DNA of 64,000 nucleotides from Microplitis mediator. Its lineage: Eukaryota > Arthropoda > Insecta > Hymenoptera > Braconidae. Below are positions 1 to 12,292 of this stretch, in pieces (the first letter of the stretch is position 1; every line of letters begins with the position of its first letter). The notes beneath the pieces are model-generated. The model was given only the letters and a program-made list of their open reading frames with translations. It made no database searches and was not told the DNA's origin. Position numbers and translations under genes: made by a program. The DNA lies in NCBI RefSeq assembly GCF_029852145.1, contig NC_079971.1, positions 23,373,563-23,437,562 on the forward strand, given 5' to 3'.

Positions 1-23
1 TGAATAAAACCGTAAATCTATTG

Positions 24-102
24 GACAGGATCAGGACCAGGACTAGGACCAGGACCAGGTCCAGGTCCAGGACTAGGACTAGGACTTGGATTAGGATCAG
101 GA
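24..102. repeat. GGWCCW-type hexanucleotide microsatellite
   Basis: About thirteen imperfect copies of a six-base unit (AGGACC, AGGACT, AGGTCC). On the minus strand one frame reads as a run of Pro-Gly, Pro-Ser and Pro-Asp dipeptides and then reaches a stop. It lies just downstream of the last liprin-alpha exon in the window. A splice acceptor-like AG occurs near 122, but that would leave an intron of only about 38 bases, so I do not call it coding. Confidence 0.75.
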
Positions 103-159
103 GTGTTGGCAATAACATCAACTGATGATTAAAAATGAATTTGAAATAAAATATCTTAC

Positions 160-3100
160 AGTATGATATTTATGGAGATAATCGCGATTGGGACTGTGAT
201 GAGATTTGGGTGTTGACCGACCGCTCAGTGGTGGAGAAGCACGCTCGTGACTACGACCACGTGACAATAGGTTCATGTGCTCCAGACTACCTACTCGTGA
301 TTCTAATTCTTCGGCACGTGCTTCGGTACTCTGTTTCTCTTCTTGTATCAATCGTATCTCGATGTTTATTGCGTCGAGTTGCTCTTGGAGAATCATCGCG
401 AGTGTCTGGGCGTCTGTTTGATCAGATGGGCTGATCATGTCTGCAGCTGAACTGAACAAACTCTCGTTGTCACCGTCTACTTCTGCGTCACTTGATACGT
501 CGAATGCTTGCTGTACGTTTGCCAGCACGTGGGCTTGCTGTAATTTTTCCCACTCTTGTTCTGCTAATGTGCGAGCTACGTAACTCTGTAATTCATTTTT
601 TTTTTTTTTTTTAACGGGCTGGTAATTTTATTTTAAATTACACGAGTCTAGAATTATGTGTCATTGTGACATTTTTACCCCATATTGATTTTCATTGAAA
701 AAAAATTAGAAATTTTTCACTCGTATCATTTTTTAAATTTTTCATAAAAAAAATAACCGTAGAAATTTTTTTTTTACTCAATTACGCGCCAATTTTTAAA
801 TGTTTAAATTTTTTAAAATTAGTAAACAAAATTTTATTTTTATTCGAATACGCGCCATTTTTTTAAATTTTTAATAAAAAAATAAGAGTAGAAAATTTTA
901 TTTTTCACTCAATTACGCGCCAATTTTTAAATGTTTAAATTTTTAAAAATTAGTAAACAAAATTTTATTTTTATTCGAATGCGCGCCATTTTTTTAAATT
1001 TTTAATAAAAAAATAAGAGTAGAAAATTTTATTTTTCACTCAATTACGCGCCAATTTTTAAATATTTAAATTTTTAAAAAAGTTAATCAAATTTTATTTT
1101 CATTCGAATACGCGCCATTTTTTACAGTTATAATTTAAAAGACAAAAACTGTATAAAATTTTTACTTCACTTAAATACACGCCATTTTTAAAATTAAAAA
1201 TTTTTTTTTTTCAATTGACGACATAAATAAAAAAAAAAATAACGTGATGTCAAAATGACAGTGAGTATAATTTAAAGATAAATTATTAGTATTATTAGAC
1301 ATTACCTTTGCGGAATCATCATCAATAATCCGTTTACCAGTAGCACGTCTTGGTAATGAATGAGTATCAAAACTACTGTGGCTGGCACTTCTGGAAGATG
1401 ACGCTGGTTCAACCAACGTAACGGCATTTGGTGATAAACTACGTGTCAGTGCATCAGTCTGTTGAATATTAAATGCTATTTCTTGCTGCAACATTTGACG
1501 TTTAACGCTGTCTATTTCTAATCTTGCTTTAGTCAATTCTTTAATCAATTCATCTTTTTCATTTTGCAAATCTTCAGCTATTTTACGCATTTTCTCCAAG
1601 TTTTGGGTCAGCGCATTTTTCTCCTCCAGCGCGTGCATTCTTTCTTTCAAATGCACTTGCAGTCTCTCATTCGATTCTAGAAAATTTTAAATTATATACA
1701 ATAAATACAAGTATTCATTATTTTTATTACATGCTCTATATATTTAATTAGACGACGATCCCGAACAAAATTAAGGCACCCGTTGGATGCTTGGAGGTCT
1801 CGGGGGTATCAGACAAGTCGTCTGGAAGAATACTAGCACACAGAAGTGAAGGGAAAGATTTTTTTTGTCATCAACGAGCCCTGAGTCGAGATTTTCGATC
1901 GATTTTCTAGAGAATTTCTTAGACGATCCCGAAGAAAATTAAAACATGCGTTGGATGCTGGATGAAAACTCAATTTTCTAAAATCGGACCAACTTCCCTT
2001 TTTTCAAAAATTTTCAATTTTCATAGCGGGAAATTTAAAAAATGTATCAAGAGTCTACTGTGCAATTTTTGTTGAAAAAATTTTTTTAATTTTATTAAAA
2101 GTTTTTTTAAAAAAAATCTATTGAAAATTTTTTATAAAAATTATTTTTAAAATATCGGTCGGAAATTTTTCTAGGAAATCTTTCGAAAATTCTTTTCAAA
2201 AAGATTTTTAAAAAAATCTAATGAAAATTCTTTTAAAGAATTTTTTAAAGATTCTTTTAAAAACTTCTTTAAAAGAATCTTTTAAAAATCGTTCAATAAA
2301 AAACTTTTGAATTAAATTCTAGCAAATTTTAAATTTATTTATTTTTAATGATATTCAAATTAGCCGACATCTAATTAATTTTTGGATTTTTTAAAAAACG
2401 ATAAATTATAAAAAAAAAAAATATTTAAAAAAATTGCACTTGCAGTTTTTTAAATTTTCTACATGTGCATATTTTTATTTTTTTTTTCTTCAAATTTAAT
2501 TGTTAAAAAAAAAGCCCAAAAAATTTTAATTGTCTGCTGACTTCAGTATCATTTATTTTTATATAAAATTTATAATTAAAAATAAATTACCTGACAATAA
2601 TTTATCAACGGTACTACTTAGCCGGGTATTGTGCTCTTCATTCATCTTCAAACGCTGATTAAGACGCATCACCTCCCCATTCTTTTCTTCTAATTGAGTT
2701 TCCAGTCTTTGTATTCTATCCTCAGCGCTGCCATGTTTTTCTTGCGCCTGCTTATTTAATACATCACAAATCTATTCTTTATTATTAAATATCATTACTT
2801 TTTATCTTTTCATTTTTAATCAATCATTTAATCAGGTAATTAATTAATTGATTAATTAACTAATAATAGGCAGGCTCATATTTTTTAAACGAAATCAAAA
2901 AATGATAAAATGAAAGAATGAAATGAAAATGAATAACTTTCTTTCTTTCTTTTTTTTTTTATGTGGCGATATATGAATTCCCTGCGTACCTGGTTGGGCC
3001 TCCTCACCTGCGTCAGTGCCTCCATCCTCTGCTTCAATTGTTCCTCCATCTCAGGTAATTTCGCATACTGCGCTAACTTTTGTTCTGCGAGTTCTAATTT

Positions 3101-6100
3101 TTCTTGGATTGCTGCGATTTTCTTTTCTTGCAACTAGAAAAAAATTTTTTTTTTACTCAATTCCGGGTTTAAAATTCAAAATTAAATAAATACCTTGAGC
3201 TGATCTTCCTTGTGCTTCAATTCTTGTTCAAGTTTTTCATTCAAGTCGTGCACGCTAGTGGATTCCCGCTGAGCATTCAAATATCTTTTCTCCAGAGTCG
3301 CTATTCTCTCTTCCTGATCTTCTTTCTGAGCGACATTTTCTCTCAAGTCGCGTTGCAATTTATTGTTCGCTTCTTGTGTCTTCATGAACTCTTTTTGTGT
3401 CTTATTCAAAGTCTCTTCTAATTCAGCAACACGTCCGCTGAGCTCACCAACTCGTCGTTGCCACGTGGCGATCTCTGAATTCTAAAATTTTTTTACACCA
3501 TTAGGATAATCATTTATTGTATTTAAATTTTACTCAACATACTGTTTAAAAGTAGTGTCCACATTGTGCGTATAAAAGTGTGCGAAATCGTGTCCGTGTA
3601 TTTTTTAAAAAGAAAAAAAAATTTTTTTTTTATACTTTTTGTATTAATCGCCATGTTCGGCAATACGGGAAGTGTTACACGTAAATAATAAATATAAATA
3701 TTAATTGTTCTTATTAAAATTTTAAATTATGATCATTCCATCACATGCTCTATATATTTAAGTATTCATATATTTTTTTGGTACTTGTTTACAATCACTC
3801 CTCCACCTGTTTGTATCAAGCAAAAAACCAAAATTATGCAAATTGCCAAGAGACTTGTTTCATTCTCTGGCATTTGTCGGCGCATTAAAGATGTGTTTGC
3901 TTATTTAGGTGTTATTTAAGCATTAATAAATTGTACATGTGTACCATAGGTATAAATTAGCTTGATTTCAAGATTAAGTTTGAAATTTTTCTGTTCCGTG
4001 CTACCCTGCACCATTTGACATATTTTTCTTTTTATTCTATGTATTGACTCTTAAGTCAACCACCAAAACTTAAGGTATATGCCTATTTGCCATAATTTCT
4101 GTAGTTTCGTCCTAAGTACGTTAACGGACTCGTCAGTAAGGCTATGTTAACGCACTCATGCCTTAGACTACATCTCTTACTAGTACGGGCCGGCGTAAAA
4201 CTGTGTTGCGAGCTTCAGTCAGACACTATACTAGCAAAGGAAGGCGGATACCGTCCAAACTACTTGCAACAAAGTGCTAGGTGAGCTGTTGTACACCGTT
4301 AGTGTATTGAAATAACAGAAATATGTCAATTTTCCACTATACAAGAGCTCAAAAAATATTTTAACTCTTAGTTAGACCTTTCTATCGCCACCGTCCATCT
4401 TACGGTATTAATAAAATTAATTATTAGTATTTATTAGAAATTTATTAAATTTATTTTGGAAAATCAACATGATTTTTGTCATTTTTGATCAATTTTGCAC
4501 ACTTTAGTTACAAGGTTCGGATAGATATCTTGTGTTATAGACATAAATACATACAGAAAATTCTTTCCGCCGTGTAGCAGAACACGTGGAAAAAGTTTAA
4601 TTATAGATCTTTAATGTGTAAGCACTTGGAACTTTAGAAAATGTGTGGAGGAGTGATTGCCAACAATTACCATTTTTTTTTATTATTTAATTTTTATTAT
4701 AAATAATTAATTGAGTAAAAAAAAAATTAATTAAGATTCTATTGTGCAGTTTCTATTTAAAAAAAAAATTTTTTCAAGTCTATTAAAAAAAAATCTTGAC
4801 AAAAAATCGTTTCAAAATTCTTCTAAGTAAATCTTCTAAAAAAACTTTCAAAAATTCTTCTCAACAAATCTTTTAAAAAAATCTTTTCCGAAAACATTGT
4901 AAAGAAATCTTTGAAAAATCCTTCTCAAGAAATCTTTTCTAAAAATCTTTTCAAAATTCTTCTCAATAAATCTTTTCTAAAACCCTTTCAAAAATCGTTC
5001 TCAACAAATCTTTTCTAAAACTCTTTCAAAAATCGTTCTCAACAAATCTTTTCTAAAAATCTTTTCAAAATTCTTATTTAAAAATCTTTCAAAAGTCCTT
5101 CTCAATAAATTTTTTCAAAATTCTTCTAAAATATCTACTCGAAATTAAAAAAAAAAAATCTGTCAAAAATCCTTCTCAATAAATCTTTTAAAAAACCTGT
5201 CAAAAATCTTTCTCAATAAATCTTTTCCGAAAATCTTGTAAAGAAATCTTTGAAAAAACCTTCTCAATAAATCTTTTCTAAAAATCTTTTCAAAATTCTT
5301 CTAAAAAAATCTACTCGAAATTCTTTTAAAAAAATCTTTCAAAAATCTTTCTCAATAAATCTTCTCAGAATTCTTTTAAAAAAATCTTTCAAAAATCCTT
5401 CTCAATAAATCTTTTCAAAATTCTTCTAAAAAAATCTTTCAAAAATCCTTCTCAATAAATCTTTTCAAAATTCTTTTTAGAAAATCCGTCAAAAATCTTT
5501 CTCAATAAATCTTTTCTAAAAATCTTCTCAAAATTTTTCTAAAAAATCTACTCAAAATTCTTCTAAAAAATCTACTCGAAATTCTTTTAAAAAAATCTGT
5601 CAAAAATTCTTCTCAATAAATTTTTCAAAAATTCTTCTAAAAAAATCTACTCGAAATTCTTTTAAAAAAATTTTTCAAAAATCCTTCTCAATAAATCTTC
5701 TCAAAATTCTTTTCAAATTCTTCTCAATAAATCTTCAAAAAATTCTTTGAAAAAAATTCCTCTAAAAATTTTTTTTTTAATTCTTTAAAAAAAAATAATA
5801 CATGCACTTGGACTTATAATAATATTTTTGAGCACTGTACACATTTAAATAAGATCGTGTACCTGTGTATGGAATGACAGTGATATAAATTAACCACACG
5901 ATTAAAATAATAAATTTATTCCTTTCGAAAAACTACCGAGGACCGACACGGACTTTTCTCCCCGTCATACCTGCTTATCAAGGGTAGCCTGCAAATCAAC
6001 AGCAACTGGATCCTCATCAATAGCATCGCCGTTGCTGAGTCTACTCTCATCCTCGACAGTCTCCACATCCTTCTCCTCCGCAATACCATGATCACTTTGA

Positions 6101-9100
6101 TCACCTACTCGTTTACTCGGTTCATGTTCACCTTCCTCCAGAGTTATCGTCTCCTGATCCTCATTCTGTCCCATCATATAATACGATATTCAAAATTTAA
6201 CCAAGCGTTTACTTAAACTGATGATTTCAACCCAAAAATCAACATTACATCCCAACACCATGGTCTTGATTTTTTTATTTCTTCATTTACATGTTCAATG
6301 CTCAATTTATTTGTTAATTATGATCACACATGCGCACTTATGAAAATAATTTTTTAAAAAATAAAGTGACTCTATGAGACGTAGCTATGATTCATGCAAA
6401 ATGAAATCGTAATAACATGCAAGCACAACCCGCTTCCATTGCCTTACATTTATTATTTATTAGTACATGCGGAAGGTTATTGCCCGTATTAATATAAATT
6501 TTAATGTTAATTCAGTATTTTATTTATTTTTGTCAATAGAACCGCAACCGATTGGCCAAAAAAAAATGATTGTGAATAATGATGCTGATGAATTGTTTTT
6601 AATATCATGTGCTATGGGTGTATGAGTGTAATTAAAATTGTTTTCATGATTACTGTCATGTGTAAGGTATGTAAGCAGTGATACCTTATTTTGCAATTGT
6701 TGCTGCTGTTGTTCGTCCAATTGCCCATTTTCTTTGGGTTTATCTTCCAGAGTTTTTAATGACGAGGATGAAGAGCCGGGTTGATACCCGGCGGCTTTGT
6801 ATTGCTGCAACTGTTGGTTTAAATAAATAAATATATAAATATATATGAGACTGTCAAAAAAATCGAGTATTTTTTTTAGATTAATCCTAAAATATGACCG
6901 GGAAAATTATCGATCTTTGCTGTAAATTAATTTATTGATGACATAAAATTCTAGAGCTCAAAAGTAAAACCATTAGAAACAGGTCAGTGTTTGGGGCGAT
7001 ATCATGGAAACTAATCGACAAGAAAATTTTGAATGAGGTCTTTTTTTGGAGAGCATGAAATTTTTTTAAAGAAAATTTGTCTTTTTTCCATTTGTTCAAA
7101 AGTTATTGGAGCTTGAAGACGAATTTATAATAAATTTCGAGATCTTTCAACTTTTCTGGGGAAACTATCAAACTTATCACAAAATACCATAGAATCTTTT
7201 TTGTATAAAATTTTATTTCCTACAATTTATTTCTGATAAACTTTTTCAAAATTCCGCATTGTTTTGTAGTTATTTTCATTTTAATATCAAGCTCGAAAAA
7301 AATAGTGTTCTGATCGATTTTAAGATCTTGACATTAAAATGAAAATTACTAGAAAACAATGCGGAATTTTGAAAACCTTTATCAGAGATAATTTGTCAGA
7401 AATAAAATTGTCTACAAAAAAGATTCTATGGTATTTTGTGATAAGTCTGATAGTTTCCCCAGAAAAGTTAAAAGATTTCGAAATTTTGTATAAATTGACT
7501 TCTAGCTCCAATAACTTTTAAACAGATGAATTTTTCAAAAAATGATAAGAGTCTTTTTTTGTGGAGCGTTCGATTCCCTACAAAATTATAACCCGAGCTT
7601 ATTTGTACAATGAGATATAAAACTGCAAACAAAATTTTTTTTCCATGTTATTTAAATGGGAAATAGAAAATATGATAAGCGGCCTCTAAATATAAATATT
7701 AAGAGCTCATCTTTTAATAGTAGATTTTTTTCAACATCGAATATATAAATTGAGTATTTTATTTACCTCATCTTTGGTCCGTGCAAGTTCTTCCTCCAGA
7801 CTTGTATTTCTTTCTAGCGCGACTCTTAATCGTTCTCGGACCTGCGATAAAATAAACAAAATAAATTTTTTTAAAATTACGTGACGCTAAGTAAAGACAA
7901 ATAATAATAATAAAAACACTAGGTAAAAACAGACCTTTTCATCCAAAGCCTTGTGATGCTCGAAGAGACTCTTGAGTGCCTTGAGTACCTCGACCTCGGA
8001 CGACACTCCGGATTGTGCAGCCGCTTGTCTCTTCACCACCGTCATCCTGAGAGATCTTTCGTGTCTTGATACTAGACATTCCAGATGTTCAAGTAGTAGC
8101 TGTTTAAATTATTTTTATAAGTAATGTGTAATAACAATTATTTTATTTATGTAAATGTATATAGTAAATTATTATTATTATCATACCCGAGTATTATTAC
8201 GTTCTGCTTTTAATTCCGATATTTCTTCTTCACGTTCAAGTATACTTTCACGTGCTGCTGATAATTCTTTCGTCAGTTGAGAAAATTCCTGACAAAAAAA
8301 AAATAATAATTTTTTTTACTTAATACAAAACGAAAGTAAATTTTTTAAAAAACAGTTTAAAAGTTTTCAATCCTTATACAATTAATTAATTTATTCTCTA
8401 AATGTTTCATAGAAATCAATCAAATTGTTCGATTAGAAAGTTTGAACAGAAATTAACTGGCAAACTTGAATTTTTTTATTTTTTAAATCTTTGATTCCTA
8501 TAATTTTTGTAACAAATCAACAAATTTTCAATTTTTTTTTTATTTAAAAATTCGCGGGTTTTAAAAATAAATTGATAGAATTATAATTTTTGTGAAAATT
8601 AAAATATTTTGAAATGAAACTGATAAATTTTTTTCAAATTTCATAAAATTCGCGGTTTAAAAAAATAAATTTTTAGCATTCCAATTTTGAATTTTGTTAA
8701 AATTCATATATTTTTTAAATAAAACTGATAAGTTTCAAAATTGTCTGTTTTAAAAAATTAATTGCAAGCATTCAAATTTTTACTCTCGTAAAAATTAGAA
8801 TATTTTGAGACAAAACTGATAAATTTACAAAATATATATACAGAAATTCTTCAAAATTTTACAGTCATAGTTTTAAAAAATTAATTGACATTTTGAAATA
8901 AAATTGATAACTTTTTTTAAATTTTAAAAATTCGCGGTCTTAAAAATAAATTGTCGGTATTCCAATTTTGAATTTTGTAAAAATTCAAATATTCTGAGAT
9001 AAAACTGATGTTTTTTCAAATTTGAAAAAATTCGCGGTTTTAAAAATTAAATTGTTATCATTTCAATTTTGAATTTTGTAAAAATTCATATATTTTTTAA

Positions 9101-10758
9101 GTAAATCTGATAAATTTCAAAATTCTCTCTTTTAAAAAATTAATTGCAAGAAGTCAAATTTTTACTCGTAAAAATTTAGATATTTTGAGATAAAACTGAT
9201 AAATTTAATAAATTCGCGGTCTCAAAATATTAATCGACTGCATTCAAATTTTTATTTCCATAAAAATTCAAATATTTTTAGATAAAACTGATAAATTTAC
9301 AAAATGTATATACATATATACAAAAATTCATACAATTTTAGATAGATCTGATAATTATTCAAAATTCCCGGTCTCAAAAAAAGAATTAATTAAATTTCGT
9401 AAAAATTAATATATTTTACAATAAATCAAATAAATTTCCAAAATATATCGATAAATTTCTATCCAATACCAATTTCAGAACCCGCTCTTCTAATGACGAC
9501 TGATTTTGTCAACCCAATGACCAAATCTACAATATCTCGTTCTACAAAATCGCAAAAAAAACTCCATCTCATTAAATAAAATACAATATGTTTATATTTA
9601 TATATATTGTAGTACGATTGACAGTAATAAAAGTTGTTGGTACAACTTTAGTGTAATCGGAGATAAAAAGAGAAGGAGATAAACCAGCGATAGGAGTAAC
9701 GTGGAGTATAAGGTGAGGTTCATTCATGCGCCCGGGGTCGTCGCCGACGAGAGTAGACGACAGCAGACGAGTAGACCGTCGAGTAGGTGGTTGTAGTAGT
9801 GGTGGTTGTGGTAGTAGGCTATTGATCGGTCAGTTTCTCTCTTGCGTACAACCAATCATCTCATTTACCCGACGTCGCACGCACCGCACACCTCAACCGT
9901 GCTCTCTATAATCACCGTCGTACCGTCAACGACTCACCTCACCTATCCGCCGTCACCGTAACCATCGCCGTTGCCTTTATCCTCGCCGTAGGTTCTAACC
10001 ACACGCGTTTACATACTTTACATACATACATACATATAAATACATATAAATATATACTCAATCTTACAACTTTTTAACGCCCTCGTATCTTCATATGTAA
10101 TCATGTATGTATTCATAATAAATAATTGCATAATTATTTCGTCATATATCTCATACATTTATATATATGCACATACATTGTACAATATATATATTTATAT
10201 TGCTATTTAATTTCCCGTATTGTATACAATTGCATTCATTCGTCGCTGGTACCACGACCACCCGCAAAACCCCCCACGTGCTCATGATGATATGACTTTT
10301 TTTTTCCTATCCCACTGCATTAATTCCTACATTCCATTTTTAAAAATATGCCCCGAGCTACATTACATGGAGCAAAAAAAAAGACAACATTGCAACTGAG
10401 ATTCTGCAGAGCGTGATTGCAACACCCGTTTTATCTTAAGGCAAAATAAAATACTTTTAAATTAATGAGGATGCTAATGAAAAAAATAAAAATAAAATGT
10501 GTTAACTACCTGAGGAACGTTGGCATTTATTTGTCTATTGAGAGCATCGCGTTCTTTCTCGACTTCTTGAAGTCTGACTTCGGCCTCTTGAAGTCTCTCC
10601 TGGCTCTCGCGAAGTGAGTCCATGAGTTTGTCCCGTTCGTCGAGCATGGAGACCATGAGCTGCTCGAAGTTTGCATCTTCACCAGAGAATTGTGAGCTTC
10701 TCTGGCTGATGCTGTCCTCAGCGATCGTTGGCATCACATCGCACATCATATTCCACAT
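160..10758 (-). CDS. Liprin-alpha: Liprin-alpha, N-terminal half, 3' end beyond window
   Basis: Liprin-alpha is a presynaptic active-zone scaffold that binds LAR-type receptor phosphatases. Coding exons in transcript order: 10510-10758, 8187-8288, 7935-8099, 7767-7841, 6685-6810, 5971-6165, 3194-3481, 3008-3133, 2591-2747, 1306-1676 and 160-585. All have GT-AG borders and phases close, giving 760 codons. The first exon carries the family N-terminus (MMCDVMPT) and the FEQLMVSMLDERDKL stretch. Later exons give EISELKAERNNTR, VSRHERSLRMTVVKRQ, RIATLEKRYLNAQRESTSVH, NERLQVHLKERMHALEEKN and LAMILQEQLDAINIEIRLIQ, which are liprin coiled-coil blocks. The C-terminal SAM domains are not in the window. 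Exon 3008-3133 has a second in-frame GT 18 bases downstream; family alignment favours the earlier donor. I start at 10758, but ATGs at 10749 and 10746 are also possible. Introns are rich in repeats, listed separately. Confidence 0.95.
735..1190. repeat. Tandem repeat, ~65 bp unit, in liprin-alpha intron
   Basis: The core TACGCGCC or a one-base variant recurs at 783, 849, 914, 980, 1045, 1109 and 1176, a spacing of 64 to 67 bases. Alternate units resemble each other more (CAATTACGCGCCAA against CGAATACGCGCCAT), so the higher-order unit is about 130 bp. The CpG-containing core stands out in otherwise A/T sequence. Confidence 0.85.
1968..2038. repeat. Fragment of AACTTCCCGC-ended element
   Basis: This stretch of A/T sequence contains CAACTTCCC and ends in TAGCGGGAAATTT. 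It resembles the right end of the complete element at 56915-57504, which has the same ...AATCGG...ACTTCCC...AGCGGGAAGTT arrangement. It lies in the liprin-alpha intron before exon 1306-1676 and is probably a truncated, decayed copy. Confidence 0.5.
2360..2547. mobile_element. Palindromic MITE-like element, family A
   Basis: A 188 bp imperfect palindrome. It begins TTAGCCGACATC and ends GTCTGCTGACTTCAG, whose complement begins with a similar GTCAGCAGAC. Inner segments GCACTTGCAG and CTACATGTGC also pair. Related copies occur at 16555-17560 (several) and 27292-27457, so this is a dispersed family. No coding capacity. It sits in the liprin-alpha intron just upstream of exon 2591-2747. Confidence 0.7.
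3780..4671. mobile_element. 892 bp element with ~28 bp terminal inverted repeats
   Basis: The left end is GGTACTTGTTTACAATCACT followed by CCTCCAC. The complement of the right end is GGTAATTGTTGGCAATCACT followed by CCTCCAC. The interior has a relatively GC-rich block near 4120-4300 and no ORF that I can assign. A cut-and-paste DNA transposon remnant is the likely nature. It lies inside the liprin-alpha intron between exons 3194-3481 and 5971-6165. Confidence 0.65.
4785..5770. repeat. Degenerate low-complexity tandem array
   Basis: Nearly 1 kb built from variants of CTTCTCAATAAATCTTTTC, CAAAATTCTTC and AAAAAATCTTTCAAAAATC, repeated roughly every 25 or 50 bases with drift. A shorter, related block lies at 2080-2300. 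No ORFs. It is intronic to liprin-alpha. Confidence 0.8.
7092..7529. repeat. Large inverted repeat with ~200 bp arms
   Basis: The left arm begins TTGTTCAAAAGTTATTGGAG and the right arm ends CTCCAATAACTTTTAAACAG. Matching internal blocks include AATTCCGCATTGTTTTGTAG against CTAGAAAACAATGCGGAATT, and TTTCTGGGGAAACTATC against GATAGTTTCCCCAGAAA. The centre is near 7310. Short ORFs on both strands here are by-products of the palindrome. It would form a long hairpin in liprin-alpha pre-mRNA. Confidence 0.85.
8560..9400. repeat. Tandem degenerate repeat, ~95-110 bp unit
   Basis: The motif AAACTGATAAATTT, followed by AAATTCGCGGTTTTAAAAA and GCATTCCAATTTTGAATTTT, recurs about eight times with drift. 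The unit is interrupted by TATATACA microsatellite near 8830 and 9300. It lies in the first liprin-alpha intron and has no coding potential. Confidence 0.75.
9650..9995. promoter_or_regulatory. GC/CpG-rich island inside liprin-alpha intron 1
   Basis: A sharp rise in GC and CpG content within very AT-rich DNA, with repeated GTCG and GACGA words. Splice donor-like sequences occur on both strands (AAGGTGAGG near 9709 on plus; a GTGAGGTGAGT on minus near 9940). A 61-residue plus ORF starts at 9726 but shows no recognisable protein. An alternative promoter or 5' exon of liprin-alpha is a reasonable reading, but this is inference. Confidence 0.35.
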
Positions 10759-11960
10759 TTTGACAACTCAGGACATACGCACAGACACACGACTAAATAT
10801 TTAAATAATAAATACGTCACAGTACGTTTTGCTTTTTAAATAAACATGTAATTCATTAATTGTCTATCTCTATAAGACCAATACGTCATTGGTTAAATTC
10901 TTGTGTCTCTGTTGAATAAATTGAAGAAATAAAAGGGATCTTGAGTGTCTGCTGCCGGTGATGTTCAATACAATTACAATTATCACTCGACGTTATTATT
11001 TTTACACCGACTTCTGATGATTCCGATGATAATAATGATGATGACGATGATGATTTATCAGTGATTGTGATTAAATCTGATGTAAAATCTTGATGCATTT
11101 GCCAACTGATGATCCAATCGCCCATCTTTTACTGCCCACTTTACAACCAAATTAATTTTTATTACTTTTCACACAACATATATACATATATGTATATACA
11201 TATATATTTTATTAGAAATTACAAGTAAATAAATCTCTTCTTTACATAAGACACCACACCTACCGCAATCACACACTGATTTTTTTTTATCTCAATTATC
11301 TACAAAATAAAAAGAAAAAAAAAATTAATTGATAGAAAAAAAAAAATTACAAAATCTGTCACCGACACCCGGGGCAAAAAAAATTTTATGATGAAATTTA
11401 AATGGAGTAAGAAAATAAAAAATAAAGTGACAGATTTTTGGAGTAATTACTGATGAAAGTAAAATATTTGTGTACATTTAGTAATTACATTACAATGGGG
11501 GTAGTAATGAAAATATATATGTTAAATTTGATATATATATACATTTATATATATAGATATATGTGTATGTAACTCACAGCAGAGACGTGTGCTCTCGTTC
11601 GTTATGAATAGCGGGTTTTAAAAAATATTTATAAATATATGGAGATTTATAAAATAATAAAATTAATTTATAATATAATAATAATAATATATGAAAAAAA
11701 AAAAACAACTTATTTATATAAAGTAAATGTGGCGGTATCCGGTCACGTTATCACGGTAAAAACCGCGGAAAACCGCGCAACTGACACACCTACAGGTATT
11801 ACTACCGCCCAGTCTTCTACACTACTCCATTTTCAATACCGCGACGGCCATCTTGGTTATTGTGTATGCGCGTGTGTGACGTAAGGGGTAAAGAGACAAA
11901 TACACGACGACTTTACACGAGACGACACGAAATAAAGCGGGAATATACGAATTTCTACGT
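10759..11960 (-). promoter_or_regulatory. Liprin-alpha 5' UTR and probable promoter
   Basis: Upstream of the liprin ATG the minus strand has an acceptor-like TTATTCAACAG ending at 10909 and, further up, a donor-like CTGCTGTGAGTT near 11576. This suggests a non-coding first exon starting somewhere in 11580-11960. The stretch 11730-11940 is CpG-rich (GGTCACG, ACCGCGGAAAACCGCG), unlike its surroundings, and is the best promoter candidate. Start site and exon borders are inferred. Serine- and Asp-rich ORFs in 10886-11125 look like chance reading of repeats. Confidence 0.4.
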
Positions 11961-12292
11961 AAATGCTTTTGGCGGTAAATTTGAAATTTGAAATTTTTAG
12001 TTTTTAAATAAATGGGATTTACATTTTTTTTTTTTGCTTAAAAAAATTAATGGAATCTTTGGGCACTTGGACAATTAATTTGTAATTTAAAAAATAATTT
12101 TTGTAACAGAGACAACGCGAATTAAAGCGGAAATTTACGAATTTTTATATAAATGCTTTTGGCGGTAAATTTGAAATTTTTATTTTTAAGATGAATGAGA
12201 TTTAGATTTTTTTGTGCTTAAAAAAATTAATGGAATTTTTGAGCACTTGTGCGATTAATTTTTAATTTAAAAAAAAAATTTTTTAACAGAAT
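11934..12292. repeat. Two-copy direct repeat, ~178 bp
   Basis: The block from AAAGCGGGAATATACGAATT through GCTTTTGGCGGTAAATTTG to TTTGTAACAG is repeated once immediately downstream with small changes. It lies between the divergent liprin-alpha and small membrane-protein genes. No gene is seen in it. Confidence 0.8.

Noticed and set aside
2996..3007. Longer form of liprin exon ending at the second GT (2990)
   Set aside because: It adds six residues not found in liprin-alpha relatives; the first donor gives a clean family match. A minor isoform cannot be excluded.
10886..11125. 79-residue Ser-rich minus ORF upstream of liprin-alpha
   Set aside because: It falls in the predicted 5' UTR/intron, and its Ser/Asp runs come from a GAT/ATC microsatellite.
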